From Piliocolobus tephrosceles (Eukaryota; Chordata; Mammalia; Primates; Cercopithecidae), in assembly GCF_002776525.5 (NCBI RefSeq), contig NC_045441.1:88725101-88789100 (forward strand): 64,000 nucleotides of DNA. Reading direction: 5' to 3'. Position numbers and translations under genes: made by a program. Each line of letters starts with the position of its first letter. Position 1 is the stretch's first letter. A model generated the notes under the pieces. It worked only from the letters and a program-made list of their open reading frames with translations. It did not search any database and was not told where the DNA came from. Positions 47,329 through 59,112 of the stretch are shown one piece after another.

Positions 47329-47515
47329 GTTATGTCTTATTTGTTATCTTCCTTATGGAATATAGTGTTCTATTCTATTTATAGCAGATGATCAGTGAAT
47401 GTGTATTGATAAGACAACATTTTATTTAAATAATATTTGATTTAGGAGCAATGGAGAGGGCATTATTTAAATTTTAGGTTGTTGGTGACGTAGTCATTCA
47501 ACTCCTTATTTTTAA
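47329..47515 (+). repeat. Local duplication, copy A (partner at 50045-50217)
   Basis: Shares a co-linear match with 50045-50217: TATAGTGTTCT versus TATAGTGCTCT, GAGCAATGGA, TTATTTAAATTTTAG, TTGTTGGTGA and TAGTCATTCAA, all in order. This copy has about 15 extra bases (ATAATATTTGATTTAG region). The first 80 bases resemble an L2 3' end, but the match continues beyond it. Confidence 0.8.
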
Positions 47516-48097
47516 TCATTTTTAGGTGGATTATTACTTTTTTAATTGTTATGAAATAATGCTTTTTAAACACTACTTTACTTTGTCATAATTCCAGATC
47601 AGCATCTGTTTGATAAAATCTGGCACATGAGTCGACCTTTAAAAAGCCCATCAAACAGTGATTTACAATTTCCTCCTTCATAAAGTGACTGATATCAATA
47701 ATAATTTATTCTAACAATAAATTCCAGTAAGTGAAATGGAAGCCCTTCATACTCTGTGACATGATTAAGGAAAAATATTTGGTGGGGTTAGTTTCATCCC
47801 TTTATACTTAACCTCAGGGCATTTGTTATCTGTCATGCATGAAATAGAAATTAGTCATTCTCAGAGGAAGATTATATATAAACCTTGCAAAATGAAGATT
47901 CTATAGGAACATAAAACATTAAAAATACAAAAATAACAGAAAGACATTTGTGGGCTACAAAACATTTTAAATTATTCTAAAGTACATTTTTCACTTTGTG
48001 TTTTCTATTTATAACAATAATTTTAAACGTATAGTTTGGAATGTTAACCAAATTGATTATCAAAAATGAAGAAAATAAAGAGCATAAATTGGAATAT
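47516..48097. other. Intronic sequence, no gene seen
   Basis: AT-rich unique sequence between the duplication and an Alu. Confidence 0.35.
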
Positions 48098-48100
48098 TTA

Positions 48101-48409
48101 AGCACGGTGGCTCACGTCTGTAATCTCAGCACTTTGGGAGGCCAGGGTGGGTGGATCACCTGAGTTTAGGAGTTTGAGACCAGCCTGGCCAACGTGGTGA
48201 AACCCCGTCTCCACTAAAAATACAAAAACTAGCCAGGCGTGGTGGCAGGCTCCTGTAGTCCCAGCTACTCGGGAGGCTGAGGCAGAAGAATCGCTTGAAC
48301 CCGGGAGGCGGAGGTTGCAGTGAGCAGAGATCGCGTCTTTGCACCGCCGCCTGGGCGACAAGAGCAAAACTCTTTCTAAAAAAAAAAAGAAAGAAAGAAA
48401 GAAGAAAAA
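48101..48409 (+). mobile_element. AluS-type element, sense
   Basis: Full Alu lacking the first few bases (starts AAGCACGGTGGCTCACG), with the AluS-like GGATCACCTGAG and a GAAAG-interrupted A-tail. No clear target duplication was found. Confidence 0.9.
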
Positions 48410-50044
48410 TGACGAATGTTTCTTGTCAGAGGCAGGATTTCATCTGGGTCTTCACAACTTGAATGAAGAAAAGACCCGGAGGAGGAGATTGCAGGCTCAA
48501 GTAAAAGGGCAAAAATGAAGTAGAAGTTTTAGTTGAGTTTCAGGGGAAAGTTGCACTTTTCAAAAACAGCAGGGCATGTCATTGAATAAGTAGACTGGAG
48601 CCAGTTTGCCTGCTGTTTACTTTTTTATTAGAATCTTATTAAAATATATTAAAGCAACTTTTATAAAAATAAAAATTCAAATATAGTTCCCCTTCCTATT
48701 CTGGTAAGATTTCATCTCAAGGTTAGTTATCTCCAAGATGTTTGGCATTTCTGTTTGGTCTGTAATACACATATACAAAAGTAGGAAATGCAAAACAGAT
48801 TTATTTTTTCTTATGCAAAATAGGACATAGCATGAATGACAATTGCCCTAGCTACCTAAAATTTTGTAATAATCCAAAAATTTCTATATTGTGTACCATA
48901 ATTACTACCATAGTTTGAAATGGTTTTGTAATACATATACTGTGTTTGCCAAAAGGTTAAGAAATTAGACTTACACATAATCATCGGGAGCTATTTACTC
49001 CAACTGAACATAATTATTGAAATCACAAGAACACAGATTTGAAAGGAACCCCAACAGATTATCTAGTTCATGGTCTAATCTCTTGAAGGGCATACATTTA
49101 ACCCACCACAATTTACTAATTTTTTTTTCCTTTTCTTAATCAAGTTAATCCATTTTTCTTACTTTAAGCAAGATTGTTTAAAACCTCTCCTGATGAAAAA
49201 ATTCTGTTTAGTAAATAAAGCCCTCTGGAGAGAGAGAGAGATTCCACAACAGCCCTTGGTATTTCGCTTTGGCTTGTGTTTAACAATGCTTGCTGCAAAC
49301 ATTTCTTCAGGATATCTAAGGTAATTCCCTCATGCTTCTTCCACCGAAGACTGTTTTCTCTAGTCTTGTGTGTTTCACTTACAGCAATGGAAGTATTACT
49401 TTATAGTTGCTATAATCTGCATTTAGGTGGGAAAGTATGGGTGATAGGTGCAAATCTCTTCCATCTGTAGTAAAAAGTGATGGGGGTGTATAAAGAGTGA
49501 TATTATTGATATTTTTTTGACCCCCAAAAGTTTCATGTAATTTTAACCTATAAATCGTTCCTTAAAAATAAAAATATCCTTCTTCCCCAGTCAGCTTCTG
49601 GGGGACCCATACTCACCTATGGTTGATCACATTTTGGTAGAGCCTATTTTTTTTTCTGGGTCATAGTCCAAGCTCTTACATTTTCCCTAAATTATTCCCA
49701 ACATCATCATTATATTATTCTGTTTTCAGGGCCTTCATTCCCACACTGTCTGCTAAGTAAGGGGTTTAAAAAATAATCTCATGTGAATTGAAAGTCATCT
49801 GTAGTGTAAACTGTACAATTTGTATATTTACATTTTAGAACTATTTGGAGGAATGAAACCTCAAACTAAGGATAACAGTGGTAGTAATTTCAGGTTCCCT
49901 GTTGAGAGATAAGGTATAAAGGTGCCCCAGAAGCCCTTTGAACGGTGCTGGACACAGAGAAAATCCCCTATTCTATTAGCTATTGTTATTAGTTATGATG
50001 AAGATTGTGTTGGTGGTGGTATTGTTTCAATATGTTAGAGCAGG
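48410..50044. other. Intronic sequence, no gene seen
   Basis: AT-rich unique DNA with a short GA run near 49229-49243. No exon signal. Confidence 0.35.
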
Positions 50045-50217
50045 AGTTGCATCTTACTTGCTGTCTTTCTCCTAGAGTATAGTGCTCTGCTGTATTTAGA
50101 GTGGATGATGAGTGAGTGTGTATTAATAACACAATATTTTATTTAAGAGCAATGGATAGGATGTTATTTAAATTTTAGATTGTTGGTGAACTAGTCATTC
50201 AAACTATTTATTAATCT
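50045..50217 (+). repeat. Local duplication, copy B (partner at 47329-47515)
   Basis: Direct-orientation partner about 2.7 kb downstream of copy A, with most differences being substitutions and one 15-base gap. The divergence is high, so the event is old. Confidence 0.8.
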
Positions 50218-50244
50218 TTTAATTCTTCATTGGGCATTCATCGT

Positions 50245-50598
50245 TGCACATCCCTGTCATCCGTTGGAAGTTGGCTTGGCTTTTTGGCTTGTTTTGGCCA
50301 ATGAAATGAAGCCAGAATTGATAAATGACACTAGTGCACAGAAACTGTGAACTTCAAGACTGAGAGTGTAACTTGTCATGTTTTCTTTCCTGCCTCAGTA
50401 ATCATGAATGCACTCCCCAAGATGTAACCTCTGTCACCCTGGGTCCCAAGGTTGCTTGCTAAGCAGGATCTCATTTGAACACCTACTTCAGATATGCAAA
50501 CTGGGTTAGAAATAAAAGTCTGTTGTTTTAAGCCACTAAGATTTTGGGGGTTTCTTTTTTATTGTGGCATAACCTGCCCTCTCTTGACTGATAACTGG
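50245..50598 (+). mobile_element. MaLR/MLT-type LTR, sense
   Basis: Features TTTTGGCCAATGAAATGAAG, CACCCTGGGTCCCAAGG, TTTTAAGCCACTAAGATTTT and a terminal CTTGACTGATA, in MLT LTR order. Confidence 0.7.
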
Positions 50599-52109
50599 CA
50601 ACATGCATATTTGTGAAGAAAATATTTTTGCTACTAGACATGACTAAGCAAACTATTTTCTCTGCACACAAATAAATTATGTTCAGGTGTCACTCCACAT
50701 AACTGATTGTGCCATGCCAACTTTCTCTAAAGTAAATATGGTGAAATCCTTTCCTTACAAGGAAGAAACACAGCATCTGTTATATTTGAACGGGAAAACT
50801 ACTTCTGGCTGGCTGTCCATAGTGCTGAATGGGGAATAAAATCTGTCCAGCTGTTTATGTCCTGAATTTTGGCACTGAGGCAAACTGTGAGCAGCTCAAT
50901 TTACCTATGTTATTGTATGCAGAATTCCTTCTTCTCCCATCTTAGGCGTTAAAAAGTATGCAGTGCAATGACTTATCTTGCAACAGGTGCGATTGTTAAT
51001 TACTCGAGATTTTCAGGGACAAACAGAGAAAACCTTCTCTCTCTTAGTAACATCAAGAAAGACTGAAGGGTGGAGAAAATAATTCTCGCTTCCATTTTTC
51101 AACCTCATGTACCTGATACTCCAATTAGAGACTCAGTGATATTTTTGAAATTTTATTTTCCTGCTTTTGTGTATGAATATTGTTTTGTGTTTTAAGTACT
51201 TTAAGAGATGCTACATCTTTAGAAGTCATTATTTTGTATTTTTTTGGTAAATAATTATAAGGAAATGTACATTTTTTACTTTTTAATGGGGATGAGTAGG
51301 AAACTAAGATGAAATACATAGTTTCAGTGGAAAATAAGAGAGATACATAAAAAACATTTTATTTTAAAGAACTGCCTCAAAATTTGTTTATATCATCCCC
51401 AAAGTGCTGTTTTAAGTTTATTTTTTTACATTAATTTTACTATCTTGATATTAGGAATAAGATATGATCAAAACAATTGAAGGGTGGATCAAACATACTG
51501 ATAATCTTAATTCAAAAGCTTTGTTAATCATACTAATATGAATTATTTTTAAGCCTGAAATCTGGTTTTAGATTATATTAGAGTAGGCCTATTTCTTTAT
51601 GCAGATGGTAGATAGGGCTCCTTGTTAGTTCAATTTTAGATGAAATGAGTAAAGAAAGAGCACTTTCTGAAAACAGTAGTCATTTCATATTGTTTTGTGG
51701 TTTACAGTGCTCCATTAAAAACACATGACATTGTTAGGCCTATTTTAGGCAGTCATACAGTCTGATTCACAAGGAAGAATTGATAATTCCTTCCATGTTT
51801 TACTTCTGTATATTTTTAGATTTTGTTTTCTGTATGTCATTTTCTTACTGACAGGAGGATGAGGAGAAAGGCAGGATGGGTTAAATGGATTCATTAAAAT
51901 ACACAAAAAGGCAGGGTCTCCATTGTTTTCAGACTATAGAGTAGCTGTGATAGGATGCTTTTTCAAATATGAATAGAAATTATTTTCATAAAATATCTAC
52001 TATATCTCAATGCTTCTATTGCACCATCTCCAATCTCCCTAATGTCTTCATATCCTTATTCATATTTCACATACAAGCTAAAAAATTTCAATTATTTAAA
52101 TGTATTTAA
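50599..52109. other. Intronic sequence, no gene seen
   Basis: AT-rich unique sequence. No recognised features. Confidence 0.35.
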
Positions 52110-52180
52110 ATTTAAAGTCATGTAGCTAGCAAATGACAAAACTGAATTCAAATTCAGTGTCTGTACTGGCTGAATCATGG
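52110..52180 (-). mobile_element. MIR fragment, antisense
   Basis: GTCATGTAGCTAGCAAATGA and AATTCAAATTCAGTGTCTGT resemble the antisense MIR core. Short. Confidence 0.5.
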
Positions 52181-52564
52181 ATATGAGTTTTGAAAGGTTA
52201 TTCCTACTTTATATATCAAACCCTTTTCCAATGGTAGAGAGGTTAGTTTTCTGAGTGAAATATTAACTGTTATAAAACGTATGTGTTAAGGATGAAGAGA
52301 TCTTATTGGGGAATTACTATATAAACTCCAAAGCAAAGTTTCCAATGGGCTTTTTTCCAAGGGCTAGTGTGTGCTTGTCCCAGAAATAGACATGTATATT
52401 TTTTACCCACCCCTAGTGACACTAGAATACTCTGTTCTTTAAAATCTAGGGCTAAATTAGGCAAGGAAGGTTCAAACTGGACAAACCTACAATTATCAAA
52501 ATCTCCTCTTAGAGCTTTAAGAAGGCAGTCGGGACTCAGCAGGTATTTTTATTTGCTTATTTTT

Positions 52565-52760
52565 CTCATCAATTGAAAACACGATCAAATTCTGGCTGTG
52601 TGACCTTGGGTATTTTGCTACCTAAGTTTCAGTTCTTCATTTGTAAAATATACCTATATTTTCCATAGGATTGTTCTTTGGATTTATTTAAGTATCATAT
52701 TTAAAGTTTCTATCACAGTGCCTGCCATAGTATGACCTTAAAACTGTATTTACTGAGAGC
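52565..52760 (+). mobile_element. MIR element, sense
   Basis: TGGCTGTGTGACCTTGGGTA, AGTTTCAGTTCTTCATTTGT, AAAATATACC and ATCACAGTGCCTGCCATAGT in MIR order. Confidence 0.85.
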
Positions 52761-52819
52761 GTGAGAGCATACATTTAAGAAAGGAATTGTATTATTACCA
52801 TTATAGGTTCCAAGGATAT

Positions 52820-53880
52820 AACAGAGAATAAAACAGAGAAATTTGCTGCCCTAATTAAGCTTACAGTCTGGTAGGAGAAGATATTATGTATTCTATTGGT
52901 TGAGTGGTACTCTGAATATAAATAAATAATAAATAAAATAGATTAAGGGGGATAGAGTGTTCCAGGGATTCTTTTTTACATAAGGTGATGAAGGAGTCTC
53001 TGATAAAGTGACATGTGAGTAGAGAACTACAGGAAATTTGGAAACCTGGAAGGAAAACATTGTGGACAGAGAGACTGACTGGTGCAAAGGTATTGACATT
53101 AGAATACCTTCTGTGAATTCTAACAGTAGAGGGAGCAGGGAGGACAGTGGGAGATGAAAGCAGCAAGACAGTTGGGAAACTGATCACATGGGCCTTGGCT
53201 GCCATGCTGAAGGTAAGACACAAGCTGTATGATGGAAAGCCATTAAAGAGTTTTGAAGTGAGGAATGACTTGGTCTGACTCTCAGACTGAAAAGATCAGA
53301 ATCCTGGCTGGCAGATGATAGATTTTATGGGCAACACTTGAAACAGGTAAATAAATCTGTAGGCGATTTTAATAGTTTAGGTAGAATATGATGGTTGCTT
53401 GAATGAGTGATATTGATGAAGGAAGAAAGAAAAGATATTATGGATATTAAAGGTAGAACTGACAGAATTTGCCAATAGATTCTTGTAGGATATGGGAGGC
53501 AGAGAGGTACCAAGGATGCTTCCAAGTGTTTTGGCCTGAACAACTGGAAGATTGGAGTTGTCACTTCCTGATGGGGAAGGCTGCCGGAAAGGAGCAAGTA
53601 TGAATATGAAGAGAAATAAGTGGCAGCTAGACAAGGACCTAAGTTCAAGGGGCGTAATGATTAAAGATGAGTGACATATAGCATAATATATATCACCCAT
53701 CTGGATGTGAGATATATACTATATATGGAGTGATCTGGGGTGAGGAAAAAGTTTATGATGCAAAAGAGGGGCTGATGTCCTTGAGTAGGTAAGAGATGGG
53801 ATTTCTTGAAGCAGAGTAGAGGCTGGGCTGCCATAGAGATGCAGAGGGACAGCAGGGTGGAGGTAATTGATACAGGTTGT
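52820..53880 (-). mobile_element. Long L2 3' region, antisense
   Basis: About 1 kb with successive antisense L2 landmarks: AATTAAGCTTACAGTCTGGT, TGTTCCAGGGATTC, TGGTGCAAAGG, GAAAGCCATTAAAGAGTTTT, GGCCTGAACAACTGG and CTGATGGGGAAGG. Minus-strand ORFs across it are unsupported. Right boundary soft, last 200 bases weak. Confidence 0.75.
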
Positions 53881-53899
53881 TAAGTATTTGCCTAAAATT

Positions 53900-53948
53900 T
53901 GTCACTGAAAGTAATGGCAAACCCGCAATTACTTTTGCCCCAACCTAA
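53900..53948. mobile_element. MADE1 mariner MITE, one half
   Basis: GAAAGTAATGGCAAA, CCGCAATTACTTTTGCCCC and AACCTA match one half of the MADE1 palindrome. The other half is absent. Confidence 0.85.
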
Positions 53949-54035
53949 TAGATTTGATGGTGGTGGGGGAACTTGGAATTTCTCTTAAATATAAAGCAAG
54001 TTTCTCCATTGAAGGAGTGGAGGAAGAGAGAAGGT

Positions 54036-54386
54036 GTATATCAGTTTGTTAGGTCTGCCATAACAAAGTACCATGGAGGGATTGATTAAAACAACTGAAT
54101 TTAATTTTCTCACAATTTTGGAGGCTGTAAGCCTGAGATCTAGTTATCAGTAGGGTTAGTGTCTTCTGAGCCTTCTCACCTTTGCTTGTGGATGGCCTTC
54201 TCCCTGTGTCTTCATTCTTCATGTGGTCTTCCCTGTGTCCCCGCTGATCTCATTTTAACTTACTCACTTCTTTAGAGTCTCTATCTCCAAATATAGTCAC
54301 TTTCTGAGGTATTGGGATTTAGGACTTCAACGTATGGGTTTTATATTAATATTAATATTAAGAGGGACATACTTTAGCCCCTAAGA
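54036..54386 (-). mobile_element. MLT1-type MaLR LTR, antisense
   Basis: Opens near TCAGTTTGTTAGGTCTGCCA, contains TCTCACAATTTTGGAGGCTG and a GTCACTTTCTGAGGTATTGG block, and ends near a GGGACATACTTTAGCCC region. Confidence 0.75.
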
Positions 54387-55844
54387 AGGTATTTAAAATT
54401 CAATTCAAGGAAAGTAACATATTGCCTAGAATGGGCTAGGAAAATGTAAAATTGCAGAGCAGCATTTAGATTAATGTAGTAGACCATTCATAGTTGAAAC
54501 ATTTGTAATATCTATAAGATTAAAAAATTTAAGGGACAATTAAGTTTAAATTTTAGTAACTCTGTGTCGTTTAAATTAAATAATTTTTTTCCTGAAAATA
54601 TACTCTGTATTCTAAGTAGTCCAGAAAATAAAATAGAAAATAATAGGAATGGCACTAGATTTACTCAGTATGCACACATATTCCAAGTATATTCGTCAAG
54701 TGTTGTATATTCATTGTATCAGAAATTTACCTACAGAGGGTAAAAATTAGAAAACTAAGAAAGATGGAATAGATTGGTAGAGTGAGCTTTCTACATCTTT
54801 TTCATTCTATGACCCTCAGACTAAAATCTAGTCTGCCAATCTGTAATACATTCTTATATTCTGTAATTAAAGTCTCGTGCTTTATTTGTCTCAGGTATTT
54901 AAAACATTGTTTTCACAATTTCTTTGTAGTTTATCTTTAAATTGATAGATAATATTTTCCAGAAATATTTTGATTTTATTTTGCAGTTCATTGTACTGTA
55001 TTTTGTTTAATTTCCTTTCCAAAGAGAGGGGAGTCTTTTTGGCTTTTTAGAAATCTTATTGTCCATAATTATTCAACATACAATATTTAATTTTATAAAT
55101 GTAAGGTTTAAAATACATTAGAAAATAAAGTAAGCATTCAGTACATAATTTAACTATGATTTTGAAGAATAATTTTGTTTAGTTAACTTAAGATATTTAT
55201 TTTGTTTCAGATAAGAAAGTGATAAACAAGTTTTATGCATGATTGTTTTTAATGAGTTTTAAATAAACCAAGTTTTACTTTATATGAGATATAGTTGATT
55301 TGGTAAATAAAATCTATCATTTTATTGTTAAATTCATCACCATTGATCACAATATATAGCTTGGGTAGGAGATTATGGTTGCTTGAATGGGAGTGGTATT
55401 GATTAATAGGGTAGCATAATTTTGTTAGCTACACAAAGTACAATATTGATAATTTTCTAAAGCCTAAAATATTTATTTGTATTTGGAAGAGTCTATCTCA
55501 ATACAATATTAAAATAAGTTAAGCAGAAGTCTACCTAAAGTATTCACAAAATTTAAATGCTATCTAACTCAATCACTTTATCTCTGAAAACACAGATTGT
55601 AAGCAAAAGTTTGAGAAAAGTACATACATGTACTTTTAAACATGTGTTTAAAGTAGACAGTGTGCCTGATCCATATCATAATTTTTTCTAGTAAATATGA
55701 ACCATTGTTGTTGTTAAGTAGAGTTTTTCTATTTAAATATCATCATTTAACGAAGCAGCTAGAGCATTTTTTGAACTTCATGGTTATCTTTTATAATAAA
55801 ATATACAGTAGAGGTAGTAGAGGTTAAAACATTATTTGAAATAT
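54387..55844. other. Intronic sequence, no gene seen
   Basis: AT-rich. A short strip at about 55360-55400 (GGAGATTATGGTTGCTTGAA) echoes the L2 sequence at 53385-53405 and may be another L2 remnant. Confidence 0.35.
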
Positions 55845-56133
55845 TTTTTTTTTTTTTTTTGAGACTGAGTCTTGCCCTGTCACCCAGGCTGGAGTTCAAT
55901 GGTATGATCTTGGCTCACTGCAACCTCTGCCTCCTGGGTTCAAGCACTTCTTCTGCCTCAGTATCTAGGATTACAGGTGTGTGTCATCATGCCCGGCTAA
56001 TATTTTGCATCTTTAGTAGAGATGGGGTTTCACTATGTTGGCCATGCAGGTCTCAAACTCCTGATCTTGTGATCCACCCGCCTTGGCTTCCCAAAGTGCT
56101 AGGATTACAGGTGTGAGCCACCACACCCAGCCA
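55845..56133 (-). mobile_element. Alu element, antisense, with internal deletion
   Basis: Poly-T lead, GAGACTGAGTCTTGCCCTGT, and a full right-to-left run ending CACCACACCCAGCC. Around 55965 the 'cctcctgagtagctggg' stretch is shortened to CTCAGTATCTAGG. Confidence 0.9.
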
Positions 56134-57589
56134 GCTAAAATAATCTTTAAGAAATTCCAATCTGGTTATACCACACCTCTAATTAATACTCCCCAATGGT
56201 TTGTAATTCCTCTCAGAATAAAAATTCTGAATGGGTCTCCAAGGCTCCTGCTCCCACTGTTTCCTCCAGTTTACCAGCCTTTCCTAGCAAAAGGCTCTCT
56301 GCCTTTATATACGACTTTATGCATTCATTCCTTTGTCTTCCTTCTTTCTCTTCTAAACCTTATTCATCCTTTACACTTCAGTTCCACATTTACTTCTTCT
56401 TTGGGAAAGCTCCTATTGATCTTTCAGCTTGATCATACTTATAGTATTCCAAATTTTTATTTTATAGCATTTTTCAAGTGAATAAATCAAGAATAAGCCA
56501 ATGACTCAATTCATATTTGTATAGAATCTTATAAAATTAAAAATATAAAGTTTTCTCTACATAGGTAAAAATGAGGATGAAGAACTACCATACTCTGGCT
56601 AACTTAATCAATATAGGTGCCTAGCCTTCTCCCCTTACAATTAACATAGGCAAAGCAAAGCCTCTACAAGACTGTATGGCAATAAAATTACAAGAGTAAC
56701 GAACATGCTCAGTGAGTGAGTGGAGAAGCATTTTACAGTTAGGCTGATAACATGACCCCTAAACCTCCAGTGATTTTCATATATTAAAAAAGAGAAAGTC
56801 AATTAAGCTGTATAAAGAATAACTTAAACACATTATCTGTTGTCATGTGGACATAATAGCTGGTTGAATCTGTACTTTTTAAAAGTTATGTAAGTACAGC
56901 TTTAGGTCATTTCACACTAGGGGTTTCAAATGGAAAGACAAATTTGCTCAGTGGGAGCTCTTCAGCATCACCCAAATAGTTGAAATACGAACTATTTCCA
57001 GTTTCACCAAACAGAAAGTGTTGGTACAATTGCACATAGAACCATTTGTGTGGACTTAACAGTTAAAAAAATAGGAATATTTGTCATCCCCTACATTATA
57101 CTTCAAGAAGCCTAAATATAACAGAAAGATTGTGAAGTTATAGTATTTTTAGCTTTGACATCAGATATTTTTTGGAAGCTTCACTTTAGCAAATCTTATT
57201 TTGTAATCTAATATTTGCCACAATATAATATGTAAGTAGAAAATACATACATTAGTTAAAAACAATAATTTCAAATCTGATTTAAAAAAAATCTTTAGAT
57301 TGCCAAAAAATGGACAGGTTGCTAAAATATTAAGGCCAATGAATCAGCAATTCAATAGTTTTTCTAGGTTACCATGACAGAAAGAATCATTATCTACTTT
57401 GTTCTCTTCCTTCTGTAAACCAAGACTTTCAAAGATTTTGCAGCTTGAAATGCATCCCAGACAGCAGTCAATTTTCAATTTTGTCATCAAGTACAGTTAC
57501 CAGCAGGATACTGAATGCTGACAAAACACGTAATGATTGCTGCTCACCAAAGGGTAACTGGGATTCTGGATTTCAAAATGTTAAAATAT
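56134..57589. other. Intronic sequence, no gene seen
   Basis: AT-rich unique DNA. ORFs at 56083-56481 are partly Alu read-through. Confidence 0.35.
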
Positions 57590-58985
57590 TTGAGATGTGG
57601 GCAAAGATCTCATGATGAAAATACTGAAAGCAATTGCAACCAAAACTAAAATTGACAAATGGAATCTAATTAAGCTAAAGATCTTCTGCACAGTAAAAGA
57701 AACTATCATCAGAATGAACAGGCAACTTACAGAATGGGAGAAAATTTTTGCAATCTAGCCACCTGAGAAAGGTCTAATATCCAGAATCTACAAGGAACTT
57801 AAACAAAGTTACAAGAAAAACAACCTATCAAAAGGCGGGCAAAGAATATGAACAGACACTTCTCAAAAGAAGACATTTATTGGCTGGTTGCAGTGGCTCA
57901 TGCCTCTAATCCCAGCACTTTGGGAGACCAAGGAGGCTGGATCACCTGAGGTCAGGAATTTGAGACCAGCCTGACCAACATGGTGAAACCCCATCTCTAC
58001 TAAAAATACAAAAATAGCCAGGCGTGGTGGTAGGTGCCTGTAATCTCAGCTGCTCAGGAGGCTAAGGCAGGATAATCGATTGATCCAGGGAGGCAGAGGT
58101 TGCAGTGAACTGAGATCGCACCACTGTGCTCCAGGCTGAGCGACAGAGTTAGACTCCGTCTCAATGAAAAATAAAAATAAAAATAAATAAAAATAAAAAA
58201 AGAGACATTTATGCAGCCAAGAAACACATGAAAAAAAGCTCAGCATCACTGATCATTAGAGAAATGCAAATAAAACCCACAATGAGATACCATGTCATGT
58301 GAGTCAGAATGGTGATTACTAAAAAGTAAGGAAACAATAGATACTGGCAAGGTTGTGGAGAAATAGGAACGCTTTTACACTGTTGGTGGGAATGTAAATT
58401 AGTTCATCCATTGTGGAAGACGGCGTGGTGATTCCTAAAGAACCTAGAACCAGAAATACCATTTGACCCATCAATCCCATTACTGAGTATATACCCAAAG
58501 GATTTTAAATCATTCTAGTATAAAGACGCATGCACACATATGCTTATTGCAGCAGTATTTACAAGAGCAAAGACATGAAATCAACCCAAATGTCAATCAA
58601 TGATAGACTGAATACAGAAAATGAGTTACATATACACCATGGACTACTATGCAGCCAAAAAGAATGAAATCATGTCCTTTTCAGGGACATGGATAAAGCT
58701 GGAAGCCATCATTCTCAGCAGACAAACACAGGAACAGAAAACCAAACACCACGTGTTCTCTCTCATAAGTGGGAGTTGAACAATGAGAACCCATGGACAC
58801 AGGGAGGGGAACGACACACACCAAGGCCCATCAGGTGGTCGGGGGTGAGGGGAGTGAGAGCATCAGAATAAATAACTAATCCATGTGGGGATCAAAACCT
58901 AGGTGACGGGTTGATAGATACAGCAAACCACCGTGGCACACGTATACCTGCATGTTCTGTGCATGTATCCCTGAATTTAAAGTAT
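57590..58985 (+). mobile_element. 5'-truncated L1 (old L1PA/L1PB), sense, with Alu inside
   Basis: Starts within ORF2 (TGGGCAAAGATCTCATGATG), runs through GAACAGGCAACTTACAGAAT to the L1 3' UTR and ends with GTGCATGTATCCCTGAATTT near 58980. An Alu interrupts it at 57881-58202. ORF2 has many stops. No clear target duplication was found, and the 3' end merges into TA repeats. Confidence 0.9.
57881..58202 (+). mobile_element. AluS-type insertion in the L1, with 10-bp duplication
   Basis: TGGCTGGTTGCAGTGGCTCA to an (AAATA)n-type tail, flanked by AGACATTTAT at 57871-57880 and 58203-58212. Confidence 0.95.
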
Positions 58986-59112
58986 ATATATATTATATAT
59001 ATAATATATATAATACATATACACATAAATATGTCAAAATTTTTAATTTTTAAAATTGTTATTAATTTTAAAATTCCAAGATATATATATATATACACAC
59101 ACATATATATAG
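58981..59112. repeat. TA-rich and TA/CA microsatellites
   Basis: Near-palindromic TATATA runs at 58981-59012, then ATATATATATATACACACAC at about 59080-59112. Confidence 0.85.

Noticed and set aside
48098..48367. 89-codon minus-strand ORF
   Set aside because: Alu translation, not a gene.
52861..53700. Minus-strand ORFs of 68-120 codons
   Set aside because: They fall in the antisense L2 3' region, which is noncoding UTR.
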